Of a stretch of 64,000 bases of DNA, positions 18,170 through 25,133 are shown in pieces. Origin of the DNA: Gammaproteobacteria bacterium (GTDB taxonomy: Bacteria > Gemmatimonadota > Gemmatimonadetes > Longimicrobiales > Gaopeijiaceae). Positions within the stretch are counted from its first letter, which is position 1, and each line of letters begins with the position of its first letter. Position numbers and translations under genes: made by a program. Under the pieces are notes generated by a model that saw only the letters and a list, made by a program, of their open reading frames with translations, had not been told where the DNA came from and searched no databases. Location of the stretch: contig JAPPMM010000039.1 in assembly GCA_028819075.1 (NCBI GenBank), positions 1 to 64,000 on the forward strand, read 5' to 3'.

Positions 18170-18876
18170 CAGCCAGCGGCCGCCTGGGGCATCTCGTCCC
18201 ACAGCCTGCCCTCAAGCTCACGGCCTCCGGCCTTGGGCGTGTGCCCGCCCCACTGCTTGAAGAAGAACCGAACGTCCGCAACCTGGCATTGATTCCGAAG
18301 CTCAATGATCCACTCGGCCTTCATTGGGCGGCGTACCGGGCCACTCTCTCCACCTGCGATTACCCAGTGAATGCCCGTCAAGTCGAGCCGGAGCGGACCG
18401 ATGAGTGGTTCGCAGGAGAGGAATCGAACCATCGCGGGAACACTCCGCAGGTGGCGAACGCGGTAGGCCACCGACTGATCCTCAACCGAGGCCCCCAGCC
18501 AGATGTGTGAGGGGAACGGCCCACCATCGAACAGGTCCCGATTCTGCCTCCAGAAGCGCAAGGCGCGGCTGGGACGCTTGGTGAGAACCTGGTAGGTGTG
18601 CCAGTCAGCTCGGAGCATCGTCCGGAAGATTCCGCGGACAAACTCCGCCGGGACATCAGCATGAAACAAGTCGCTCATGCTGTTGACGAAGATCATTCGA
18701 GGATCGCGCCACCTCTCCGGCTGTGAGAGTCGCTCCGGCCAGATGCGCACGGCGAATGGGTCGGCGCGCGTGACGTCCGAATCCACCACCGGCGGGCGGG
18801 CAAGGTAGGCATCGCGAAGCAGTCTGCTTGCCAGAGTCGCGGCATAGCAGTTGTCGCATCCCTTCGATTCCTTATC
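18169..18876 (-). pseudogene. 5'-truncated three-Cys-motif (Gp37/Gp68, DUF5131) gene
   Basis: The reading frame contains ESKGCDNCYAATLASRLL, then RMIFVNSMSDLFHADVP, TYQVLTKRPSRALRFW, IWLGASVEDQ, RFLSCEPLIGPLRLDLTGI, WVIAGGESGP and FFFKQWGG. These are the ordered motifs of the phage Gp37/Gp68 three-Cys-motif family. The expected N-terminus (SIEWTDxTWNPxxGC) is missing: upstream of about 18876 the frame runs into the end of argB on the same strand and reads unrelated sequence. No suitable start exists before the cysteine motif. The gene ends in TGATG, overlapping the ATG of its usual partner TcmP. Parts of the interval look less GC-rich than their surroundings. It is read as the remnant of an acquired cassette. 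Confidence 0.75.
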
Positions 18877-19813
18877 CCCCCTCGCCCGCCTGCTGCTCGT
18901 CGCTCGACAGCGTTCCGACGCTCCGCACGATGAGGGTGCCGGAGCCCTCGTTTGTAAAGATCTCGCGCAGCAGGCTGTCGCGCGCGCTCCCGGAAATGAG
19001 GTGCACGCGGGGGACGCCGCCCTCGATGGCGCCCTCGATGGCCGCCGCCTTGGCGAGCATTCCACGGGCGAGCACGCCCTGCTCGTGCAACTCGCGGAGC
19101 CCCGCAAGATCAAGGTAGGAGATCAGCGTCGCCGGATCCTCAAGGTCGCGGAGAATGCCGGGCGCCGACATGGTGAAAACGAGCTTCGTGGCCTCGAGCG
19201 CCTGGGCGAGCGCGCTCGCCACGGTGTCCGCATTGATGTTGAGCAGCCGGCCCTCCGCATCCGCCGAAAGCGGGCTCACGACGGGCACCCACCCCTGGTC
19301 CAGGAAGACGTGCAGCGAAGAGGGATCGACGGTTGCGATGTCTCCCACGAATCCGAAGTCCACGGGATCCGGTCCCTCCCCCTCCATGTGCATCGGCGGA
19401 CGGCGGGTGGCTGTCACCAGGCCGGCGTCGACCCCCGAGACGCCCACGGCGTGAATCCCTTCCTTTCGGCACGCGCCCAGCAAGGCCGTGTTGACCTCGC
19501 CGCTCAGAACCTGGGCGGCGACGCGCAGATCCTCTGAACGCGTGACCCGGCGGCCCGCCACCATGCGGGGCTCGTGGCCCAGGCGGCGCGCGAGTTCGGT
19601 GGACTGGGGCCCACCGCCATGCACGAGAACCAGGCGGATCCCCAGGGAGTTGAGGATCCCCACCTGTTCCATCAGAGCATCGATGCGCCCGGAACTCCTG
19701 AGGACTTCACCGCCCACTTTCAGGACGAAGATGCGTTCGCGGAAGAGACGCACGTAGGGCGCCGCGGCGCGCAGGCCGGCAAACCTCCGGTCGGCGGCGC
19801 GTGACCGCTTCAC
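18872..19813 (-). CDS. argB: Acetylglutamate kinase
   Basis: A 313-residue amino-acid kinase for the second step of arginine synthesis (N-acetylglutamate to its 5-phosphate). Key motifs are FVLKVGGEVL, LVLVHGGGPQ, GVSGVDAGLV, VVSPLSADAEGRLLNINAD and TMSAPGIL. The usual GGMIPK segment is RGMLAK here, keeping the lysine. The start is GTG at 19813, overlapping the TGA of argD (GTGA). A roughly 25-residue basic N-terminal extension precedes the kinase core. It is the last intact gene of the operon and abuts a truncated Gp37/Gp68 remnant. The LysZ alternative is unlikely without LysW or LysX nearby. Confidence 0.9.
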   Translation of the reverse strand: MKRSRAADRRFAGLRAAAPYVRLFRERIFVLKVGGEVLRSSGRIDALMEQVGILNSLGIRLVLVHGGGPQSTELARRLGHEPRMVAGRRVTRSEDLRVAAQVLSGEVNTALLGACRKEGIHAVGVSGVDAGLVTATRRPPMHMEGEGPDPVDFGFVGDIATVDPSSLHVFLDQGWVPVVSPLSADAEGRLLNINADTVASALAQALEATKLVFTMSAPGILRDLEDPATLISYLDLAGLRELHEQGVLARGMLAKAAAIEGAIEGGVPRVHLISGSARDSLLREIFTNEGSGTLIVRSVGTLSSDEQQAGEGG

Positions 19814-21000
19814 GTGCCGTCCTGCGCGATGGCGCCCAGGGCCTCGGCGAACTGCGCCGCTTCCGACGCCCGCAGCGTGAGCGGAGGCATGACGCGCAGC
19901 CATGACGCATCCGAACTGGTTCCGGTGAGGATGTCCCGGTGCAGGAGCGCATCGCGGATTTCGCGCGCGCTTGTCCTGCACTTGAGTCCGAGCAGCATGC
20001 CGCGGCCCCGGATGCCGAGCACCGGTCCCGCGAGGCAGTTGGCGCGTATCTCCTTCTCGCGCATCGCCGCCTGCTGCAGAAGCCCCTCCTCGCGGATCGT
20101 GTCCAGCACCGCTTCGATGACCGCACACGCGAGCGGACCGCCCCCGAAGGTGCTGCCCATGTCCCCGATTCGCAGCTGATCGCCCAGAGCTCGTGACATG
20201 ATCAGCGCGCTGCAGGGGAACCCGGCGCCGAGCGCCTTCGCGGTGGTCAGCATGTCCGGCACTACGCCGGTGTGCTCGATCGCGAAGGGTTTCCCGCTCC
20301 GTCCCATGCCGCATTGCACCTCGTCCGCGATCAGGAGGGCGCCATGCTGGTCGCAGGCCGCGCGCAAGGCACGCACATGGTCCGATTGGAGCACGTACGC
20401 GCCCGCGATGCCCTGGATGGGCTCGATGATGGCGGCTGCGGTCTCGTCGTCGATGGCGGCAACCGCTCCGGCCGCGTCGTCGCGCGGCACGAAGGTCACG
20501 TCGAACGGGGTGTCCGGGAAGCCGTACCAGCGCTCGCGGGCCCGCCAGGTCACGGCGGCGGCGGCGGCCGAGCGGCCGTGGAATCCGTGTTCCAGCGCGA
20601 CCACGCGCCTGCGGCCCGTCAATCTGCAGGCCAGCCTGAGGGCGTTCTCGTTGGCCTCCGCTCCCGAATTGACAAAGAAAACGCAGTCGAGATCGTCCGG
20701 CGCGAACTCGGCCAGCTTGTCGGCGGCCCGTGCCCGCACCCTCAGCGCGTTCACGTTGCTGGTGAACATCAGTTCGCCCGCCTGCCTGCGGATGGCTTCA
20801 AGCACCCGCGGGTGACCGTAGCCGAGCGCGCACACCGCGTGCCCGCCGTAGAGATCGAGAAGCCGGCGCCCGTCGGCGCACCGCAGATAGGCGCCCCGGC
20901 CCGATACCGGCTCCAGAGGCAACTGGCCGTACACCTGGGCCAGATGCCGCGCTTCGGCCTGGCGCGCGTCCGGAACGAGGGTCGGAGCTGGTGTGTTCAT
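19810..21000 (-). CDS. argD: Acetylornithine aminotransferase
   Basis: A 396-residue class-III PLP aminotransferase converting N-acetylglutamate semialdehyde to N-acetylornithine. Motifs are LDLYGGHAVCALGYGHP, FFVNSGAEANENALRLAC, ALEHGFHGRSAAA, IIEPIQGIAGAYV, LLIADEVQCGMGRSG, and LTTAKALGAGFP with the Schiff-base lysine. The ATG at 21000 matches the family start. Its TGA overlaps the argB GTG, and argC ends 55 bp upstream. Succinylornithine or N-acetyl-lysine specificity cannot be excluded by sequence; the neighbours argue for arginine. Confidence 0.92.
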   Translation of the reverse strand: MNTPAPTLVPDARQAEARHLAQVYGQLPLEPVSGRGAYLRCADGRRLLDLYGGHAVCALGYGHPRVLEAIRRQAGELMFTSNVNALRVRARAADKLAEFAPDDLDCVFFVNSGAEANENALRLACRLTGRRRVVALEHGFHGRSAAAAAVTWRARERWYGFPDTPFDVTFVPRDDAAGAVAAIDDETAAAIIEPIQGIAGAYVLQSDHVRALRAACDQHGALLIADEVQCGMGRSGKPFAIEHTGVVPDMLTTAKALGAGFPCSALIMSRALGDQLRIGDMGSTFGGGPLACAVIEAVLDTIREEGLLQQAAMREKEIRANCLAGPVLGIRGRGMLLGLKCRTSAREIRDALLHRDILTGTSSDASWLRVMPPLTLRASEAAQFAEALGAIAQDGT

Positions 21001-21055
21001 CTCGGCGCCCGGCGCTGCCCGCTGAGGCCGGATCCGCTCGCGGTGGGCCACGCGT

Positions 21056-22147
21056 TCACATCCATGACGCTGCCGGAGTGGTCAGCCCGGTGGTTTCGGG
21101 AAGCCCGTGCAGCACATTCATCCATTGGATCGCCCCTCCGGCAGCGCCCTTGACCAGGTTGTCGAGCGCCACCGTGACCGCCAGCGTGCCCCGGTTCACC
21201 GCCGTGGCCAGATGGGCGTGATTGCTGCCCACCACGTCCTTCAGCCTGGGCGGCGCATCGACCAGGTGCACGAAGGCCGCCTTGGCATAATGATCGGCAT
21301 AGGCGTCACGCACCCGGTTCGCGTCAACGCCGTCGAGCAGCCGTGCATGCAACACCATGTAGATGCCGCGCGCGAACGGGCCGGACGTCGGAACGAAGTG
21401 CAGTTGTACGCCCCGGCCGGTCGATGCCCTCAGGATCCCTTCCACTTCCGGCGCATGGCGATGCGCGAGCGGCTTGTACGCGAACATGTTGGCGTGCCGG
21501 GTCGGGTGGTGGGTCGTGGGCCTGGGAGCGCGGCCCGCCCCGGTACTCCCCGTCACCGCGCTGACCATCAGGCGGGGATCGACCAGCGCGCTGCGACTAC
21601 GTCCGGCCGGGCGGCCCCTTGCCTGGGGGCGCATCAGCGGCATGGCGGCGAGCAGCATTCCGGTCGCAAAGCACCCGGGATGGCCGACGTGCCGGGGCTT
21701 GCGTATGGTGGCGTGCTCCGGCAGCAGGCTCCGGAACATCGGCATGCGATCCGGGGCGCCGTGCTCGATCCCGTAGACGGCTTCGTAGGCCTCGGCGTCA
21801 CGAAAGCGAAAGTCCGCGGATACGTCGACCACGCTCGGGACGCACTGCCGCTCCGCACAGGCGCCGAGGGCCCGGTCGACCAGTTGGGCGCTGGCTCCGT
21901 GGGCGGCGGTCGAGAAGATGGCGCAGCGGTCACCGAGCGTGTCGGGCAGGTCGTCGATGCCGGTGAAGCGCAGGTCCGGCCACACACCACGCAGGTTCGG
22001 AAAGACTGTTTCCACCGGCTCGTGCCTCCGGCTTCGCGACACGACCGCGGCCGGCTGCATGCAGGGGTGGGACGCGAGAAGGCGAAGCAGCTCGCCGCCC
22101 ACGTACCCGGATGCGCCCAGTACAATGGCGGGAATCGATTCAGGCAT
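21056..22147 (-). CDS. argC: N-acetyl-gamma-glutamyl-phosphate reductase
   Basis: A 363-residue NADPH-dependent reductase, third step of arginine synthesis. The dinucleotide motif VLGASGYVGGELLRLL is near the N-terminus, and the catalytic cysteine is in GHPGCFATG. GSTGAGRAPRPTTHHPTRHA and NMFAYKPLAHRH form the substrate region, followed by FVPTSGPFARGIY. The PTTHHP variant also occurs in the LysY-like branch, but no LysW is present. The start (22147) overlaps the end of the P-loop gene by 8 bp, indicating coupled translation. Residues 176-187 (QARGRPAGRSRS) form a small basic insert after the active site. Confidence 0.92.
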   Translation of the reverse strand: MPESIPAIVLGASGYVGGELLRLLASHPCMQPAAVVSRSRRHEPVETVFPNLRGVWPDLRFTGIDDLPDTLGDRCAIFSTAAHGASAQLVDRALGACAERQCVPSVVDVSADFRFRDAEAYEAVYGIEHGAPDRMPMFRSLLPEHATIRKPRHVGHPGCFATGMLLAAMPLMRPQARGRPAGRSRSALVDPRLMVSAVTGSTGAGRAPRPTTHHPTRHANMFAYKPLAHRHAPEVEGILRASTGRGVQLHFVPTSGPFARGIYMVLHARLLDGVDANRVRDAYADHYAKAAFVHLVDAPPRLKDVVGSNHAHLATAVNRGTLAVTVALDNLVKGAAGGAIQWMNVLHGLPETTGLTTPAASWM

Positions 22148-23198
22148 GCGCCCCCAGCCCGATGCGGGCGGCTACGGCGTCTCCGAGGCGAGCGCCGTGG
22201 GTGACCGCGTTCACCCCTTCCAGCCCGGTTCTTTCCCGGATGATGTCGAGCCCGACCTGGTTGTCGGTCGCGGGCCCCGTGATGAAGGCTGGAGTCATCC
22301 CGAACTCGTCTTCGAGCAGCCTCGCGCCGCCCCAGGCAGCGACCGGATCGGACGCGCACAGGAGGAGGCACGAGATGTTTGCGCGCACGGCGTCGTCCCG
22401 CAGGATGGCCTCCACGCCGTATGCGCCCAGGATTCCGTCGCCCAACTCGAAGACGATCGCGTCGGGACGCTCGGCCGCCAGGCGGCGCAGCATCGTGCGC
22501 GCCAGGTCCGGCGCATTGCCGGGCCCGGTGCTGACGACGCCGAAGTCGGTGAAGATGGACGTGTTGCGCGCACCCGCGTCCTCCATCGCCAGGATGTCGC
22601 GCCGCAGCGAGACGCCGGTTGCCTTGAAGGCGTCGACTACATGACCCCTGTGCCGGAGGCGCCCGATCACCGCGCATGCCGCCGCCGTCTTGCCGGAGTT
22701 CATGCAGGTGCCGGCGAGGGCCACCACGGGAACTCCTCCCAATTCCAGTCGCGCCCCGGTGTCGAGTGGGTCGCCGCCCACCCGGGCCGGGACGCCCACG
22801 CGCTCGCCGAGATAGGGGAACTCGAGAACCACCCCGAGCACACGCGCGTCGAAGGGCTGTCCCAGGGAGGCGTTGACGGCGTCGCATATTCCCAGCACGC
22901 CGCCCATGTTCAGTATCTGCACCGTGTCGCCCGGGCGCGTGGTTGCGGGCACGTGGCCGGAGTAGCCGAACAGCGCCTTGCGGTGGCCCAGCGCGCCCAC
23001 GACGACATCCCCGCGGCGCACGCGCGCCATGCGTCCGCTGGCCAGTTCCAACTGGTTGTAGGAGGACTTCTCGTTCAGCACCTCGACCGCCACCATCACG
23101 CCCTCCTCGCTGGGAATGCGGTCGCCGACGCGGATCTCGCGCTCGGCACCCAGATCCGAGGCCACGGACGCCAGTTTGTCGATGACGATGCTACGCAT
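22140..23198 (-). CDS. Uncharacterised P-loop NTPase in the arginine operon
   Basis: A 352-residue protein I cannot assign to a characterised family. Residues 1-145 look like beta-rich domains (VEVLNEKSSYNQLELASGRM, GDTVQILNMGGVLGICDAVN, LGVVLEFPYLGERVGVP). A Walker A GTCMNSGKT (Lys170) follows a hydrophobic strand (GVPVVALA), then VVDAFKATGVSLRRDIL, FTDFGVVSTGPGN, AIVFELGDGILGAYGVEAIL and ISCLLLCASDPVAAWGGARL. This arrangement resembles SIMIBI-type synthetases (dethiobiotin or cobyrinate type) and, distantly, DUF1611/DgcN proteins. The start overlaps argR by 8 bp and the end overlaps argC by 8 bp, so it is co-translated with arginine genes. A catalytic or regulatory role in that pathway is inferred, not shown. 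Confidence 0.8.
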   Translation of the reverse strand: MRSIVIDKLASVASDLGAEREIRVGDRIPSEEGVMVAVEVLNEKSSYNQLELASGRMARVRRGDVVVGALGHRKALFGYSGHVPATTRPGDTVQILNMGGVLGICDAVNASLGQPFDARVLGVVLEFPYLGERVGVPARVGGDPLDTGARLELGGVPVVALAGTCMNSGKTAAACAVIGRLRHRGHVVDAFKATGVSLRRDILAMEDAGARNTSIFTDFGVVSTGPGNAPDLARTMLRRLAAERPDAIVFELGDGILGAYGVEAILRDDAVRANISCLLLCASDPVAAWGGARLLEDEFGMTPAFITGPATDNQVGLDIIRERTGLEGVNAVTHGARLGDAVAARIGLGAHA

Positions 23199-23667
23199 TG
23201 CCCTCGTTCCGTGAGCCCGACAGGCCGGCCTCGCGGCGCAGCCGGCCCACCAGGGCACGCTGTTCGCTGCGGTTTCGGGTTGCGATGAAGATGGTGTCGT
23301 CGCCCGACAGTGTCGCCAGGACTTCCTTCCAGCCCATCCGGTCGAGGAAGAGCGCGATGCGCTGGGCGGCCCCGGTCGCGGTGCGCACAACGGTCAGATT
23401 CGGACCGGCCGCGTGCACGGCGCGCGCGTAGCTGGAGAGCGTGCGGCGGTCCTCTTCCGAGAGATTGAGAGGCCGCAGGCTGTAGCCGCCAGCACCCTTC
23501 ATCGCTCCCAACCGGGCCAGGTCCCGGCTGATGCAGGATTGGGTCACGACAATCCCGCGTTCTCCCAGCAGGCGCACGAGTTCCTCCTGGCTGGCGACTT
23601 CGCGGTTCTCCAGGATTCTCGTGATCACCATCCGGCGCTGCGCAGGGGCTGTTCGTCGGTCTGACAT
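23191..23667 (-). CDS. argR: Arginine repressor
   Basis: A 158-residue ArgR. The N-terminal winged helix reads RRMVITRILENREVASQEEL, then LLGERGIVVTQSCISRDLARLG (recognition helix SQxTxSRDL type). The C-terminal hexamerisation/arginine domain is LTVVRTATGAAQRIALFLDR, then WKEVLATLSGDDTIFIAT. The GxxAQ(R/A)IA and GDDT motifs are normal. The ATG at 23667 gives the best family length; an imperfect 42-bp duplication upstream provides a second in-frame ATG at 23709. It is first in the leftward arg operon, overlapping the P-loop gene. Autoregulation through the upstream TGMCA-N3-TGKCA sites is likely. Confidence 0.9.
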   Translation of the reverse strand: MSDRRTAPAQRRMVITRILENREVASQEELVRLLGERGIVVTQSCISRDLARLGAMKGAGGYSLRPLNLSEEDRRTLSSYARAVHAAGPNLTVVRTATGAAQRIALFLDRMGWKEVLATLSGDDTIFIATRNRSEQRALVGRLRREAGLSGSRNEGNA

Positions 23668-23720
23668 TCTGGCAGAGGATCGCAGGGGAATCTGTGGTCG
23701 GTCTGACATTTTGGCAGACG
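23641..23720. repeat. Imperfect 40-42 bp tandem duplication over the argR start
   Basis: The two copies begin CGCAGGGG at 23641 and 23681, and both contain GTCGGTCTGACATTYTGGCAGA, offset by 42 bp. The duplication carries the argR start codon, so two in-frame ATG codons with the same MSDR opening exist (23667 and 23709). It also doubles a dyad-symmetric candidate operator. Confidence 0.8.
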
Positions 23721-23738
23721 TCACATGACAGAATGGCA
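23662..23738. promoter_or_regulatory. Three candidate ArgR-type operators, TGMCA-N3-TGKCA
   Basis: TGACATTCTGGCA starts at 23662, TGACATTTTGGCA at 23704 and TGACAGAATGGCA at 23726. Each is a 13-mer with imperfect dyad symmetry. The offsets are 42 and 22 bp. The 22-bp offset is close to the roughly 21-bp centre spacing of paired ARG boxes in Escherichia coli. They lie at the argR start and in the region shared with the divergent deoxyhypusine-synthase-like gene. Assignment to ArgR is an inference from position and symmetry; the half-site differs from the E. coli box. Confidence 0.5.
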
Positions 23739-23921
23739 TACTAGCAGTGATATGCACATGATATGCAGTTCCGCGGAATCGTCAACCCCTGCCGGCGTTG
23801 GCCGCGGGCGAGGAGTGCCCCGGACAATCTCGCTCACCCCGGCGGTACCGGGAATGGAGAAATGCCGCCGATTCCGGCAGATTACCGGTCCGTTCAACCG
23901 CTTTCCGCATGTGGAGGCTTC

Positions 23922-25118
23922 GTGACCGATCCTGCCAGACGCGATCTTCTTTGCCGCCCGGTGGAGCACGTCGACATCCGCGCGTTCGACGCCCGCCCGG
24001 TCATAGGCCAGTTCCGGCCGACGGCCATCCAGGCCCGCAACCTGGCGCGCGCGGCGGACATCTGTTCGGAGATGCTCGCCGACCCGGAGTGCACCGTCAT
24101 CCTCACGCTCGCGGGATCGCTCGTGTCCGCGGGCCTCAAGAAGGCGCTGGTGACGCTGATCGACTCAGGCATGGTGGACGTGGTGGTGTCGACGGGCGCC
24201 AACATGGTGGATCAGGACTTCTTCGAGGCTCTGGGGTTCCGGCACTACATGGCTCCAGGCTCGCCCGAGCATCCGGTGGTGCCGGATGAACGTCTGCGCG
24301 AGCTAGCCATCGACCGCATCTACGACACCTACATCGACGAGCGGGAGTTGCGCGTCTGCGACCGGACGATGAGGGGCATCTTCGATCGGCTTTCCGCGCG
24401 CCCGTATTCGTCGCGTGAGATCCTGACCGAAATGGGCCGCTTCCTCGATGTGAGCTTCCCCGAGTCGGAATCCGTGGTGCTTTCGGCGTACCGGAAGAGG
24501 GTTCCGGTCTTCGTGCCCGCTCTCAGCGACTGCTCCGCCGGGTTCGGCATCGTGCTGCACCAGGCCGCGGCCGCGCGCGAGGGGCGCGAACCGGTGTCGC
24601 TGGACTCGGGGAGGGACTTCCTCGAGCTCGCCCGGATCAAGCTCGCTTCCCGCGCTACGGGGCTGCTCATGCTCGGCGGAGGGGTTCCCAAGAACTTTGC
24701 CCAGGACATCGTGGTGGCCGCGGAGATGCTGCAAGAGGACGATGCCGCCTCGGCGCGGGCGCCCGCTTCAGGGGATGGGACCGGCGAGGCTACGCCCTCG
24801 GAGGTATCGATGCACCGATATGCCGTGCAGCTCACGGTCGCGGACAGTCGCGACGGCGCCCTGTCCGGTTCGACCCTGCGCGAGGCCGCAAGCTGGGGAA
24901 AGGTGGAGACGGCGCGCGAACAGATGGTGTTCTGCGAAGCCACGCTGGGCTTTTCGCTGCTCGCGAGCGATGCCTGGCACCGCCGGGCGTGGGAGGGCCG
25001 GCCCGAACGCAGGTTCACGGACTGGCTCGAGGTGCAAGCAGGAGACCCGACGGCCGATCGCGAAACCCACCCCGCCACCGCCGGGACGACGGGAACGGTC
25101 GCGGGCGTGCCGATGTAA
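23922..25118 (+). CDS. Deoxyhypusine synthase-like polyamine enzyme
   Basis: A 398-residue member of the deoxyhypusine synthase/homospermidine synthase-like family, NAD-dependent enzymes transferring an aminobutyl group. Motifs are CTVILTLAGSLVSAGLKKAL, DVVVSTGANMVDQDFFEALG, VFVPALSDCSAGFG, and LLMLGGGVPKNFAQD with the catalytic-type Lys257. Bacteria lack eIF5A, so bacterial members are thought to act on free polyamines. The start is GTG at 23922 with GGAGG four bases upstream. It is divergent from the arg operon across a 254-bp region with candidate ArgR sites, which links it to arginine-derived polyamines. The C-terminal 30 residues look disordered. Confidence 0.85.
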   Translation: MTDPARRDLLCRPVEHVDIRAFDARPVIGQFRPTAIQARNLARAADICSEMLADPECTVILTLAGSLVSAGLKKALVTLIDSGMVDVVVSTGANMVDQDFFEALGFRHYMAPGSPEHPVVPDERLRELAIDRIYDTYIDERELRVCDRTMRGIFDRLSARPYSSREILTEMGRFLDVSFPESESVVLSAYRKRVPVFVPALSDCSAGFGIVLHQAAAAREGREPVSLDSGRDFLELARIKLASRATGLLMLGGGVPKNFAQDIVVAAEMLQEDDAASARAPASGDGTGEATPSEVSMHRYAVQLTVADSRDGALSGSTLREAASWGKVETAREQMVFCEATLGFSLLASDAWHRRAWEGRPERRFTDWLEVQAGDPTADRETHPATAGTTGTVAGVPM

Positions 25119-25133
25119 CCCGGGGATCCCCGG

